From the NCBI RefSeq assembly GCF_028368935.1, contig NZ_JAQNDK010000003.1, positions 1 to 64,000 of the forward strand: a DNA stretch of 64,000 nt, written 5' to 3'. Positions 12,311 through 21,680 of this stretch are shown piece by piece. A program made the position numbers and the translations under genes. Below the pieces are notes generated by a model that searched no databases, had not been told where the DNA came from, and saw only the letters and a program-made list of their open reading frames with translations. How positions within the stretch are numbered: the first letter of the stretch is position 1; each line of letters opens with the position of its first letter. Source of the DNA: Sorangium aterium. Its GTDB lineage: Bacteria; Myxococcota_A; Polyangia; Polyangiales; Polyangiaceae.

Positions 12311-15223
12311 ATGAGAGACGCCGAGGCGATGGCGCCTTCGAGCAGCGCGCGGCGCGGTGTCGTCATCGCAGCGGCCTGTTCGTTCGCCGTTGGGTGCGTG
12401 ACGCTGCTCGGCTGGTGGATCGGGGCGACCGCCCTCGTCGCCATCGCGGACGGCCTGCCGCGCCTGATGCCCAACACCGCCGTCGCCCTCGTCCTTGCGG
12501 GGGTGTCGCTCTGGGCGCTGGGCGCGCGAGAGTGTCCGGCGCCTTTACGCCGGCTGGGACAGGCGTGCGCCGCCGTCGTCGTCGCGCTCGGCCTCGCGGT
12601 CCTCGCGCAGTACATCTTCGCCTGGGATCTCGGCATCGATCGCGTGCTGTTCACGGAGCGCGTGGATTTCCCGAGCAAGTTCCCCGGCAGGCCGCCGCCG
12701 AACACCGCCCTCTGCTGCGTCTTGATCGGCCTTTCGCTCCTCTCGCTGCGCGTGAAGACGCGGCGAGCGTGCCTGTTCTCGGAATGGAGCGCGCTCCTGG
12801 CCGCGGCGCTCGCGCTGACGGCGCTGACCGGCTACGTGTTCGGCGTCGGCTACTTCTACGGGCTGCCGCCGCTATTTCCGTTCACGGGCATGGCGCTCCA
12901 CGCGGCGATCGCGCTCCTCGCCCTCTGCGCCGGGCTCCTCATGGCGCGGCCCGATTGCACGGCGTTCGCCACGCTGACGGCCAGCCGGTCCGGAGGCAAC
13001 CTGCTGCGGCGCTTCCTGCCCTACGTCGTCCTCGTTCCGCTCGTGAGCGGTCGCCTCTTCCTGTTCGGCGCGGATCGCGGGGCGTACCCCATCGCGGCGT
13101 CGTTATCGCTCGCCTCCGCCATCACGACGCTCCTGCTCGGGGCCATGCTCTGGGTCAGCGCGGCGCGCATGAACCTCCTCGACGAGGCGCGGCAGCGCGC
13201 CGAGGAGGCGCGCGCCTTCCTCGCGACCGTCGCGCAGGCCTCGGACGACGCCGTGATCGGCACCTCCCTCGACGGGACCATCCTGAGCTGGAACCCGGCG
13301 GCGGAGCGCCTTTACGGCTACTGCGTCTGCGAGGCGATCGGGAAGAAGCTGCCCCTCCTGTGCCTGCCCGAGCGCGCCGCCGAGGCGAAGGCCGTCCTCG
13401 CGCGCCTGCGCCGCGGCGAGCGCGTCGAGCGCTTCGAGGCCGTGAGCCGGACCAAGGGCGGCAAGAGCATCGATATCGAGGTCACCGTGTCGTCGATCGT
13501 GGACGCGTCGGGCCGCGTCACCGGCGTCTCGACGATCTGCCGCGACATCGGGCGCCGCAAGGCGATGGAGGCCGAGGTCGCGAGGGCGCACGAGGCAGAG
13601 CGGCGCATCCGCTCGCAGCTCGAGGCCATCGGCACGGCGAGCGCGGCGGTCTCGGAGGCGCTGGCGAGCCTGCCGCGCACCGAGTCGGGGGTGCGCTCCG
13701 TGCTGGAGGTCTTGACGCGGCACGCGAAGGAGATCGTGGGCGCCGACTACGCGGCGCTCGGCATCGGAGAGGACAGCCGGCGGCCGTTCGACGCCTGGGT
13801 CCCGAGCGGCGTCCCCGCGGAGCGGATCGCGCAGATCGGCGCGCCGCCGCGGCCCGTGGGCGTCCTCGGGGCGGTGGTCCGCGAGGGCCGAACGATCCGG
13901 CTCGCCGACCTCCACGCGCACCCCGCCTATATCGGTCTGCCGCCGCACCACCATCCGCTCGAGGCGTTCCTGGGCGTGCCGCTCCGGTTTCACGGCCGGA
14001 GCGTGGGCAACCTGTATCTCGGCAAGCGCCCCGGCGGCCCGCCGTTCACCGAGGATGACGAGCGCGTCGCGGAGCTGCTCGCCGACCGGACCTGCGGCGT
14101 CCTCGAGACCGCGCGGCTGTGCCGGGCCGAGGCGAACGAGCGAAAGCGGCTCGAGGCGGTCGTCGAGCAGCTTCCCGAAGCGGCGATCCTGGTCGACGCC
14201 ACGGGGCGGCTCATCACGTGCAACAGGGTCGCGCTCCAGTACGCGTCCAGCGCCGCGGATGACCCCGATCCCTGGGGCAACTCGGTCCTTTTCGAGCACA
14301 GGACGCCGGCGGGGAGGCCCGTCGCCTGGGAGGACCGCCCGCTGACCCGGGCCCTTCAGCGCGGGCAGATCGTGACGGGTGCCGAGGGACTGTTGTGGCG
14401 CGACGACGCGGGCTTCGTCCCGGTGCTGGTCAACGCCGCGCCGGTGCGCTCGGACGACGGCGAGCTCCAGGGCGCCGTCGCGGTCTTCCAGGACATCTCG
14501 GTGCTCAAGGAGATAGAGCGGCAGCGCCAGGAGTGGATCGGCGTCATCGCTCACGATCTCCGCCAGCCCATCCAGGTGATCGCGACCGCGAGCCAGCTCC
14601 TGGGTCGCGCGGCCGGCGAGCGGCCCGTCGCGGACTGCCGGAAGCAGCTCGACAGGATCACCTCGTCCATCGAGCGGCTGCGCCGCATGATCGACGATCT
14701 CCTCGATGCCTCGCGGATCGAGGCGCGGCAGCTCACGCTGGATCGTTCGCCGGTCGATCTCCGCGCGCAGCTCGGCGAGATCCTCGAGAAATCGGCCGAT
14801 GTGACCGCGGGCCACGCCGTGCGCCTGGCGGTGCAGGGCGAGGTGCCCGCCGTTTTGGCGGACCCAGGGCGGCTCGAGCAGATCGTCACCAACCTGCTCT
14901 CCAACGCGGCCAAGTACGGTCGGCCGGAGGGGGACATCGTGGTCGCGGTCGACGCCGGACCGGCCAGCGCGCACGTCGCGGTGACCAACTGGGGCGGCGG
15001 TGTCCCGGAGGCGTCCCTCCCGCACCTGTTCAAGCGCTTCTGGCGCGCGCCCGATGCCGTTCCGCGCAGCGTCCGCGGCGTAGGTCTCGGCCTCTACATC
15101 ACGAAGGGCCTCGTGGAGGCCCACGGGGGCAGCATCTCCGTCGAGAGCAGCCCCGGCGGCGCGACGACATTCCGCTTCTCGCTGCCGTTCGCGCCCGATA
15201 CCGCGCGAGCCGTCGGAGCGTAG
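12311..15223 (+). CDS. Membrane-bound PAS/GAF sensor histidine kinase
   Basis: A 970-residue kinase. Residues about 15-285 contain seven or eight hydrophobic segments forming an integral-membrane sensor region. A PAS domain follows (about 300-420, with GTILSWNPAAERLYGY), then a GAF domain (about 455-600), a second PAS (about 615-740) and the dimerisation domain with phospho-acceptor His748 in IAHDLRQPIQ. The ATPase domain has the N box NLLSNAAKYG and G boxes GLGLYI and GATTFRFSL. There is no receiver domain and no response regulator gene beside it, so it is an orphan kinase. The start has a GGGAGGAC site with good spacing. Confidence 0.93.
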   Translation: MRDAEAMAPSSSARRGVVIAAACSFAVGCVTLLGWWIGATALVAIADGLPRLMPNTAVALVLAGVSLWALGARECPAPLRRLGQACAAVVVALGLAVLAQYIFAWDLGIDRVLFTERVDFPSKFPGRPPPNTALCCVLIGLSLLSLRVKTRRACLFSEWSALLAAALALTALTGYVFGVGYFYGLPPLFPFTGMALHAAIALLALCAGLLMARPDCTAFATLTASRSGGNLLRRFLPYVVLVPLVSGRLFLFGADRGAYPIAASLSLASAITTLLLGAMLWVSAARMNLLDEARQRAEEARAFLATVAQASDDAVIGTSLDGTILSWNPAAERLYGYCVCEAIGKKLPLLCLPERAAEAKAVLARLRRGERVERFEAVSRTKGGKSIDIEVTVSSIVDASGRVTGVSTICRDIGRRKAMEAEVARAHEAERRIRSQLEAIGTASAAVSEALASLPRTESGVRSVLEVLTRHAKEIVGADYAALGIGEDSRRPFDAWVPSGVPAERIAQIGAPPRPVGVLGAVVREGRTIRLADLHAHPAYIGLPPHHHPLEAFLGVPLRFHGRSVGNLYLGKRPGGPPFTEDDERVAELLADRTCGVLETARLCRAEANERKRLEAVVEQLPEAAILVDATGRLITCNRVALQYASSAADDPDPWGNSVLFEHRTPAGRPVAWEDRPLTRALQRGQIVTGAEGLLWRDDAGFVPVLVNAAPVRSDDGELQGAVAVFQDISVLKEIERQRQEWIGVIAHDLRQPIQVIATASQLLGRAAGERPVADCRKQLDRITSSIERLRRMIDDLLDASRIEARQLTLDRSPVDLRAQLGEILEKSADVTAGHAVRLAVQGEVPAVLADPGRLEQIVTNLLSNAAKYGRPEGDIVVAVDAGPASAHVAVTNWGGGVPEASLPHLFKRFWRAPDAVPRSVRGVGLGLYITKGLVEAHGGSISVESSPGGATTFRFSLPFAPDTARAVGA

Positions 15224-15525
15224 CGCGCAGACAGCGCCTCTCTGCCCCTCTCTCCTGCTTCCTGCTCCACCGGCGACCCCACCTCGAAAAGCGGGCTTTC
15301 AGGCGAGCTCGTCAATCGGTCCTCCCGGTCCTCCCAGGATTGAAGAGACGTTTATCCTGCCGCTGTACGTTCTCCGTAGTCCATTTTGCGGTGCTGCCAT
15401 TCTTTCGCAGGTTTCTACGGCTCAGATCGTCAGAATGATTGCAGAAGGAACTTCCTGAGGTTCGTATCCTTGCTACACCTGAGATCCGCTCCGGCCCGAC
15501 GCCGGGGCAGTAAGGTGGCGCAGCA
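15224..15525 (+). other. Intergenic region before ftsH-like gene
   Basis: A 302-base stretch with no convincing gene. It is less GC-rich than the flanking genes, especially 15340-15480, and likely holds the promoter of the FtsH-like gene. A long-spaced inverted repeat CCGTAG (15374-15379)/CTACGG (15415-15420) is present. No promoter box could be assigned safely. Confidence 0.5.
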
Positions 15526-17334
15526 GTGAATTCCTGGTTCTTGCAGGTGAGTAAGCGGCTGGGGCCCGCGGGGCGCCGGCTTTGGGTGCTTGGGTTCATG
15601 GGGGTGGTGCTTGCGGTCACGCTCGGGCTCGCGCTGCGCGCGGCGCGCGAGTCGTCCGCGCAACGTACGGCGACGTACACCGAGCTCCTCCAGATCGCGC
15701 AGGCAGGGCAGGCGACCGCGGTCGAGGTGACGGGGGATCGCTTCCTCGTGCGTCAGGCGGGCGGCGCCGCGGTGACGGCCGTCGTCGATGAGCCGACGCT
15801 CCGGCAGGAGCTGGTCTCCCGGTTCGCTGGCGCCGGCGCCTCTGTCGACTTCGCCTCCCGGGAGGATCCGTCGCGCGCCGCGTCGGCGGTGCTCCCGGTG
15901 GTCGTGCTGGCCGCGGTCGGCTTCGCGCTCTTCACGGTGAGCCGGCGGCGCAGCCCGAAGGTCTTCTCCGACGTCAAGGCCGGCGCCGCGCGGGCGGCCG
16001 TGCGCTTCGCCGACGTCGCGGGGATGCACGAGGTCAAGCAGGAGCTCGCCGAGACGGTCGAGTTCCTGAAGAGCCCCGATCGCTTCGCGCGCCTCGGCGG
16101 CCGCCCGCCGCGCGGCGTGCTGCTGACGGGCGAGCCCGGGACCGGAAAGACGCTGCTCGCGCGCGCCGTCGCGTGCGAGGCGGGCGTGCGGTTCCTCTCG
16201 GCGTCGGGGTCGAGCTTCCAGGAGATGTTCGTCGGCGTGGGCGCCTCCCGTGTCCGCGCGCTCTTCGCCGAGGCGCGCAAATCCGCGCCGTGCATCGTCT
16301 TCATCGACGAGATCGACGCCGTGGGGCGGGCCCGCGCGAAGGGGCACGGCGACTCCGCCTCCGCGGAGCACGACCAGACGCTGAACCAGCTGCTCGTCGA
16401 GATGGACGGGTTCGACCACGAGACCGGCATCGTGGTGATCGCGTCGACCAACCGCGTCGACATGCTCGACCCGGCGCTGCTCCGGCCAGGGCGCTTCGAC
16501 CGCAAGGTCACCGTGCCGCTCCCCGACGTGCGCGGCCGCGAGGAGATCCTCAACGTCCACGCCGGGCCGATCCCGCTCCAGGGCGAGGTCGACCTCGGCT
16601 ACATCGCCCGCGGCACGCCGGGCTTCTCGGGCGCCGACCTGGCCAACCTCCTGAACGAGGCGGCCATCCTCGCGGCCCGCGAGGGCGCCGACGCGGTCGA
16701 CCCGACGCACATCGACCGCGCGCGCGACCGGGTGCTCATGGGGCTCGAGCGCAAGGGGGTGCTCGTCGACGAGGACGAGCGCTATGCGACCGCCGTCCAC
16801 GAGGCCGGGCACGTCGCGGTCGGGCTCCTCGCACCGAGCTGCGATCCCGTGCACAAGGTGTCGATCCTGCCGCGGGGCCGCGCGCTCGGCGTGACCCAGG
16901 CGCTGCCCGAGAAGGATCGGCTGATGTACCGGAAAGAGTACCTCGAGGATCAGATCTGCATGCTGATGGGCGGCCGCGCCGCCGAGATGGTGATCCTCGG
17001 GACGATGACGGCGGGCGCCTCGGACGACATCCAGCGCGCCTCGACGATCGCCTGGAAGATGGTCGCGGAGCTCGGCATGAGCCACCTCGGCCCCATCTGC
17101 GTCGGCGACGGGCACCCCTCGCGGAGCCCGGCGCTGCTCGACCGGGTCGACGAGACGGCGCGGGCGCTCACGGAAGCGCAGCTCTCGCGCGCCATCGAGA
17201 TCGTGAGGTCCCGGCGAGGCGAGATCGAGGCGCTCGTCAAGGCGCTCCTCGAGAAGGAGACGCTCGGCATGGATGAGATCCACGCCTGTTTCCCGGCCGA
17301 TCGCAGGCCGCGCCCCGAAGGCCAGGCCGCCTGA
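15526..17334 (+). CDS. ftsH: ATP-dependent zinc metalloprotease, FtsH family
   Basis: A 602-residue membrane protease. A first helix lies at about residues 22-42, a short periplasmic domain follows, and a second helix is near 122-140. The AAA module has GEPGTGKT (about 200-207), [11 protein letters not shown] and the second region of homology. The zinc site is HEAGH at 425-429. FtsH degrades misfolded membrane proteins and short-lived regulators as a hexamer. It is slightly shorter than typical FtsH (about 640) and may be a second paralogue, since the N-terminal and linker regions diverge more than the AAA core. Translation starts at GTG with only a weak AAGGTGG site. A strong hairpin follows the gene. 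Confidence 0.92.
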   Translation: MNSWFLQVSKRLGPAGRRLWVLGFMGVVLAVTLGLALRAARESSAQRTATYTELLQIAQAGQATAVEVTGDRFLVRQAGGAAVTAVVDEPTLRQELVSRFAGAGASVDFASREDPSRAASAVLPVVVLAAVGFALFTVSRRRSPKVFSDVKAGAARAAVRFADVAGMHEVKQELAETVEFLKSPDRFARLGGRPPRGVLLTGEPGTGKTLLARAVACEAGVRFLSASGSSFQEMFVGVGASRVRALFAEARKSAPCIVFIDEIDAVGRARAKGHGDSASAEHDQTLNQLLVEMDGFDHETGIVVIASTNRVDMLDPALLRPGRFDRKVTVPLPDVRGREEILNVHAGPIPLQGEVDLGYIARGTPGFSGADLANLLNEAAILAAREGADAVDPTHIDRARDRVLMGLERKGVLVDEDERYATAVHEAGHVAVGLLAPSCDPVHKVSILPRGRALGVTQALPEKDRLMYRKEYLEDQICMLMGGRAAEMVILGTMTAGASDDIQRASTIAWKMVAELGMSHLGPICVGDGHPSRSPALLDRVDETARALTEAQLSRAIEIVRSRRGEIEALVKALLEKETLGMDEIHACFPADRRPRPEGQAA

Positions 17335-17346
17335 CCGGCGGAGGCT

Positions 17347-17386
17347 CGAGGACGCCGGGAAGGGAAGTCCTTTTCAGGCGTCCTCG
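17347..17386 (+). terminator. Strong hairpin after the ftsH-like gene
   Basis: CGAGGACGCC (17347-17356) pairs perfectly over ten bases with GGCGTCCTCG (17377-17386). The 20-base loop contains a smaller AAGG/CCTT hairpin and a TTTT tract. It starts 13 bases after the stop codon and fits a transcription terminator. Confidence 0.6.
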
Positions 17387-17490
17387 GCGACAGGCCGCCC
17401 CCGCTCGCCGCGAGCGCGTCCGGCGCTCTCCCTCTCGCCGCCGGACTCGACCCAACTCTCCCTAGCAGCCCAGCCGTCTCCTCTCGTCTC

Positions 17491-17517
17491 CGACGCTTCC
17501 GACGCTTCCGACGCTCC
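17491..17517 (+). repeat. 9-bp tandem repeat (three copies)
   Basis: CGACGCTTC occurs at 17491-17499 and 17500-17508, with a third copy CGACGCTCC at 17509-17517. Intergenic; function unknown. Confidence 0.6.
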
Positions 17518-17861
17518 CGCGCGTGTGGCTGGCGTGTGAAGCGCCTGTTGTCCGAGATACGTTGTGCTCGGAAAGCTCGCTTCACGGCTGCGCGCGCCGG
17601 ATCCGAACCCGGCGCGGGGGCATTGAGCCGCGGCGCGTCGCGCCTTCTTTTCCGTCCGGAGATGGCAAATCTCCCCTTGCGATTGCCGGGCAAGCTGGTG
17701 AAGTGTGGCCACTTGCATGCATGGATTCCGTTTCGTTCGCGTGTCTCTCGACAGGGCACCCCTTCCGCGTTCGCCGATGGTCAGGCCTCTCTCCGGCCGC
17801 TCCCAGAGCTCGGCGCGGCCGTCGCGGGCTCTCCTGCTCCGCGTAGGCTCGGAGGCGTGCG

Positions 17862-18998
17862 GTGCCTGAGCCTCGGATACTGATCCTGTCCAACAGAGAT
17901 CCGGAGGAAGCCGTCGATGAGCCGCCACTCGCGCAGCGGGTTGGGAGCGGGCGGCTCCGGCTCGGTCGCGAGGACGGCAGCGCGGTGGTCGCCGAGAGCG
18001 TGCTCGCGACCCTCGCCGCGGCTCCGGGCGTGCGCGTGGCGCACCGGCCTGTGCTCCGGCCGAGCGAGGTGCTCGCGGCCATCGGCGACCATCGCCCGGA
18101 CGTGATCTTCAACCTGTGCGAGGCGCTCGACGGCGACAGCCGCCACGAGGTCATGTGCGCGTGGCTGCTCGCGGGGCTCGATCTCGGCTTCACGGGCAGC
18201 GATCACGTCGCGCTCCGGAGCTGCCTGCACAAGGCCGAGGCGAACCGGATCCTCGCGCGCGCCGGCGTGCGCGTGCCGGCGACGGTGCGGGTCGAAGGCC
18301 CGGATCGCATCCCGGAGGTCGCGTTCCCGGTCATCGTCAAGCCGGAGCGCGAGGACGGCTCGATGGGGATCGATCGGGGCTCGGTCGTGCACGATCGCAG
18401 GGCGCTCCGCGACCAGGTCGCCTCGGTCGTCGCGCAGTGCCGCCAGCCGGTGGTGGTGCAGAGTTACGTGCACGGGCGGGAGATCTCGGTCTCGCTGCTC
18501 GGGTGGCCGACGCCGCGCGTGCTGCCGCCCGGCGAGGTCACCTTCCAGGGCCTGCCCGAGGGGCACCCGCACGTGATCACGTACGAGTCGAAGTGGCGCC
18601 CGGAGACCGCCGCGTCGATCGGGACGCCCTCCTCTGCGGCGGTGCTGCGGCCGCTCGATCTGCGCCGGGTCGTCGCCGTGGGCCGCCGCGCGTTCGAGGT
18701 GCTCGGGCTGCGCGACTACGGCCGCGTCGACGTGCGGCTCGACGAGCGCGGCACGCCGTACGTCATCGACGTCAACCCGAACTGCGATCTCTCGCCGGAC
18801 GCCGGCTTCGCGCGGGCGGCGGCGCGCGCCGGCCTGTCGTACGCCGACGTCATCTGGGAGATCCTCCGCGCGGCGCTCGCCCGCGGCGCGCGCCACGAGG
18901 ATCTGCTTCACGCGCGCGGCCGCGCGCCGGCGCGCGGCCGCGCCGCGGCGCGCTCCGCTGCCCGCGGCGCCCTCGCCGCCGCGCCCGAGGCGCCGTGA
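17862..18998 (+). CDS. ATP-grasp ligase, D-alanine-D-alanine ligase-like
   Basis: A 378-residue ATP-grasp protein. The N-terminal domain has VIFNLCEALDGDSRHE (about 79-94), recalling the D-Ala-D-Ala ligase entry motif. The ATP-grasp core has FPVIVKPEREDGSMGID near 152-168, the hinge VVVQSYVHGREISV and the metal site YVIDVNPNCDLSP near 302-314. Such enzymes join a carboxylate to an amine through an acyl phosphate. True Ddl enzymes are usually with mur genes; here the neighbour is an acetyltransferase-methyltransferase fusion, so the substrate is probably a small peptide or amino acid. The C-terminal 40 residues are Ala/Arg-rich. It starts with GTG and overlaps the next gene (GTGA). Confidence 0.85.
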   Translation: MPEPRILILSNRDPEEAVDEPPLAQRVGSGRLRLGREDGSAVVAESVLATLAAAPGVRVAHRPVLRPSEVLAAIGDHRPDVIFNLCEALDGDSRHEVMCAWLLAGLDLGFTGSDHVALRSCLHKAEANRILARAGVRVPATVRVEGPDRIPEVAFPVIVKPEREDGSMGIDRGSVVHDRRALRDQVASVVAQCRQPVVVQSYVHGREISVSLLGWPTPRVLPPGEVTFQGLPEGHPHVITYESKWRPETAASIGTPSSAAVLRPLDLRRVVAVGRRAFEVLGLRDYGRVDVRLDERGTPYVIDVNPNCDLSPDAGFARAAARAGLSYADVIWEILRAALARGARHEDLLHARGRAPARGRAAARSAARGALAAAPEAP

Positions 18999-20383
18999 TC
19001 ACCCAGCGCGGCCTCCGCGCGGAAGATCGGCCGCTCATCGCGGCGCTGCTCGAGTCGGTCCCGGCGTTCACCGACGACGAGCGCGCGGTGGCGCTGGAGC
19101 TCGTCGACGTGACGCTCGGCCAGCCCTCGACGGACGGCTATGGCTACCGGTTCGTGCTGAGCTTCCAGGGCGCCCCGGGCGGAGACGGGGCGCCGCGGCT
19201 CCTCGGGTACCTCTGCTACGGCCGCACGCCGATGACGCAGTCCACGTACGACCTGTACTGGATCGCGACCTCGCCCGATTTCGCCCGGTCGGGGGTGGCG
19301 CGGGGGCTGGTGTCCACGATGGAGAGCGAGATCGCGCGCGAGGGCGGCGGCCTCGTGCGCGTGGAGACGGGCAGCCGGGAGGGGCACGGCGCGGCGGTGC
19401 GCTTCTACGACGCGGTGCAGTTCACGCGGTCCGCTGTCCTCGCCGACTTCTACGCGCCGGGCGACGATCTCATCATCTACACGAGGCGGGTCGCCTCGGC
19501 GGCGCCCTCGGCCGGCGAGACGTCCGCGCGCGGCGAGGCACCGGCGCGCGGCGAGGCGACCGCGCGCGGCGAGGCGCCCGCGCGCAGCGATACGCGGCCG
19601 CCGGGCGAGCCTGCGCTCTACGACGCGGCGTTCGGCTACCGCGACTACGCCGCGGAGCGCGACTTCCTGCTCGCGTGCGCGCGCCGCTTCGGCGGCCGCC
19701 CGGTGCAGCGCGTCCTCTCGTGGGCCTGCGGGCCCGCGCGGCACCTGGAGGCGTTCGCCGAGCTCGGCGTCGGCTGCGCCGGCGCGGACGGCTCGGCGGC
19801 GATGATCGCCTATGCGGAGCGCGCCGCGTTCGCCCGCGGCGCCGGGGCGGGCATCCGCTTCTCGTGCGCGGAGCTCGACGAGCGCCCGGACGTCGCGCCG
19901 GTCGATCTCTCGTTCGTGCCGCTCTCGGCGATCCACCAGCTGGCCACGCCGGCGGCGCTCGAGCGCCACCTCCGGCTCGCCGCCTCGCTGCTCTTGCCGG
20001 GCGGCGTCCACGTCATCGAGGCGACCCACCCCGCCGATCTCACGCCGTCCGGCGTGAACAGGACGGAGTGGACCGAGCTGCGCGGCGAGCAGTCGATCGA
20101 CGCGCGGTTCCGCATCCACATCGAGCGGTCGACGCCCGATCGCGTGGTGCCGGTGACGCTCGAGGTGGTGTGCTCGGCCCGGCGCAACGGCGGCGCGCCG
20201 AGGGAGCTCTCGTCGATCCGCCAGGAGGTGACGTGGTACATCCCGGACCTCGCCGGGTGGCGGCGCGTCGCGGAGCGGGTGCCGGAGCTCTCGCTGGTGG
20301 CGACGCTCGGCGACTTCAACGTCGACGTGCCGTTCGAGCACGCCGCGGCGTGGCGGCTGATCCTGGTGCTGAAGCGCCTCTGA
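18995..20383 (+). CDS. GNAT acetyltransferase fused to a SAM methyltransferase
   Basis: 462 residues in two domains. Residues about 1-165 are a GNAT domain with YWIATSPDFARSGVARGLV (acetyl-CoA loop RSGVARG) and a C-terminal VRFYDAV strand. Residues about 205-462 are a class I methyltransferase-like domain with VLSWACGPARHLEAF as motif I and VDLSFVPLSAIHQL as motif IV. A hydrophilic ARGEAP-type repeat linker (about 177-200) joins them. It starts with GTG inside the stop of the ATP-grasp gene, so the two are coupled. The pair may build and modify one small molecule; the product is unknown. Confidence 0.85.
   Translation: MITQRGLRAEDRPLIAALLESVPAFTDDERAVALELVDVTLGQPSTDGYGYRFVLSFQGAPGGDGAPRLLGYLCYGRTPMTQSTYDLYWIATSPDFARSGVARGLVSTMESEIAREGGGLVRVETGSREGHGAAVRFYDAVQFTRSAVLADFYAPGDDLIIYTRRVASAAPSAGETSARGEAPARGEATARGEAPARSDTRPPGEPALYDAAFGYRDYAAERDFLLACARRFGGRPVQRVLSWACGPARHLEAFAELGVGCAGADGSAAMIAYAERAAFARGAGAGIRFSCAELDERPDVAPVDLSFVPLSAIHQLATPAALERHLRLAASLLLPGGVHVIEATHPADLTPSGVNRTEWTELRGEQSIDARFRIHIERSTPDRVVPVTLEVVCSARRNGGAPRELSSIRQEVTWYIPDLAGWRRVAERVPELSLVATLGDFNVDVPFEHAAAWRLILVLKRL
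19523..19594 (+). repeat. 18-bp in-frame repeat encoding the interdomain linker
   Basis: Four 18-base units (19523-19540, 19541-19558, 19559-19576, 19577-19594; the last one diverged) share the core GCGCGCGGCGAGGC and encode ARGEAP-like hexapeptides. Copy-number change would alter linker length without a frameshift. Confidence 0.75.
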
Positions 20384-20425
20384 TCGCCCGCGCCGCGCGC
20401 GCAGCGGAGGGCGCTTGCAGCGGGA

Positions 20426-21469
20426 TCAGTTGAGGTCCCAGAAGTACTTGCCTCCGCTCGGCGGCGGCTCGTCCGCGCCGCCGCCGGGGCGGCCCGCGTC
20501 TCCGGCGCGCGTCAGCTGGAGCACCTCCTCGAGCGAGCTTGCCTCCTCGCGCCAGTACGCCTCCGTGCCGAAGTGCGGAAAGGTCCTCGGGAAGATGGGG
20601 TCGTGCCACCGCCGCGCGATCCATGCGGCGTAGTGGATCATGCGGAGCCCTCGGAGGGGCTCGATCAGCCCGAGGGTCGAGCGGTCGAAGCGGCGGAGCT
20701 CCTCGTAGCCCTCGATGAACAGCTCGCGCTGCTGCCGGGCGGCCTCGTCGCGGCCGGGGAGGAGGAGCCACAGATCCTGCACGGCGGGGCCGACGACCAT
20801 GTCGTCGAAGTCGAGCACGCGGAGCGCGCCGTCGCGCAGGAGCAGGTTGCCCGGGTGAAGATCGCCGTGGATGCGGTGCACGTCGACGCCGCGCAGGCGC
20901 TCCTCGGCCGCGTCCGCGATGCCGCGCGCGGCCGCGAGGTACCGCTGCTCGACGGCCGCGGGGATGAGCTTGCGCTCGACGAGCCAGCCGAGGTCCTCGC
21001 GCGCGTAGGTGTCGGCGGAGAGCCGGACGCGGTGCTCGGCGGCGCTGGCGGCGCCCACGTTGTGGATGCGGGCGGCGAGCCTGCCGAGGCGCACGAACAG
21101 CTCGTCGCCGAGCTCGTCGGGGGCGCGGCCGCCCATGCGCTCGAAGAGGCAGTACGGGATGTGGTCGATCTGCTTGAGCGTCTCGCCGTCGGGGAACGGG
21201 CGCGTCGGGCAGACGGGGATCTCGGCGTCCGCGAGCTCCGCAAGGAACCGGTGCTCCTCGAGGATCTGCTCCCGCGTCCAGCGCCCCGGCCGGTAGAACT
21301 TGGCGATGACGCGGGTGCGATCCTCGCGCTCGACCTCGTAGACGCGGTTCTCGAACGAGTTCAGCGGGTAGCAGACGCGGTTGCAGGGGACGCCCGCGGC
21401 CTCGACGGCCTCGATCACCTTGTGCGGAGTCAGCGACAGGAAGAGGTCGGTCGGGGTGGTGGTGCTCAT
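20426..21469 (-). CDS. srkA: SrkA/YihE-type stress-response Ser/Thr kinase
   Basis: A 347-residue aminoglycoside-phosphotransferase-fold kinase. N-terminal residues NSFENRVYEVE and VIAKFYRPGRW (about 38-68) match the SrkA nucleotide site, and HGDLHPGNLLL and LDFDDMVVGP (about 197-228) are the catalytic and metal-binding motifs. E. coli SrkA protects cells from stress-linked death. The last 25 residues are Gly/Pro-rich. The gene converges on the GNAT-methyltransferase gene and has its own promoter region, which also contains a 20-bp repeat array. Length agrees with the family (about 328). Confidence 0.92.
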   Translation of the reverse strand: MSTTTPTDLFLSLTPHKVIEAVEAAGVPCNRVCYPLNSFENRVYEVEREDRTRVIAKFYRPGRWTREQILEEHRFLAELADAEIPVCPTRPFPDGETLKQIDHIPYCLFERMGGRAPDELGDELFVRLGRLAARIHNVGAASAAEHRVRLSADTYAREDLGWLVERKLIPAAVEQRYLAAARGIADAAEERLRGVDVHRIHGDLHPGNLLLRDGALRVLDFDDMVVGPAVQDLWLLLPGRDEAARQQRELFIEGYEELRRFDRSTLGLIEPLRGLRMIHYAAWIARRWHDPIFPRTFPHFGTEAYWREEASSLEEVLQLTRAGDAGRPGGGADEPPPSGGKYFWDLN

Positions 21470-21535
21470 GGTGGGGAGAGTTGAGCACCGACCGGCGTCG
21501 CGCTCGACGAGAACTTTCGCCGCGCGCTGCCGGAG

Positions 21536-21625
21536 GCCGTTGCCGCGCGGCGAGCGCCGTTGCCGCGCGGCGAGCGCCGTTGCCGCGCGGCGAGCGCCGT
21601 TACCGCGCGGCGAGCGCCGTTACCG
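21536..21625. repeat. 20-bp tandem repeat array, 4.5 copies
   Basis: The unit GCCGTTGCCGCGCGGCGAGC runs head to tail at 21536-21555, 21556-21575, 21576-21595 and 21596-21615, with a half copy to 21625. Later copies have TTACC for TTGCC. Each unit contains the palindrome GCCGCGCGGC. It lies between the divergent SrkA-like and TerB-like genes, where it could affect both promoters. Confidence 0.85.
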
Positions 21626-21680
21626 GGCGGGCCCAGGGGCTGTGTCAAGCGCGGCCGTGATACGCTATCCTGAGCACCTC

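Larger units (their letters stand above)
17335..17861. other. Intergenic region, ftsH-like / ATP-grasp gene
   Basis: A 527-base region without a convincing gene. It holds a strong hairpin at 17347-17386 and three 9-base tandem repeats at 17491-17517. The stretch around 17630-17760 is relatively AT-rich for this genome and could carry the promoter of the ATP-grasp operon; no clear boxes found. Confidence 0.5.

Noticed and set aside
21536-21625. Possible CRISPR array
   Set aside because: The units are directly adjacent with no spacers, so it is a simple tandem repeat.
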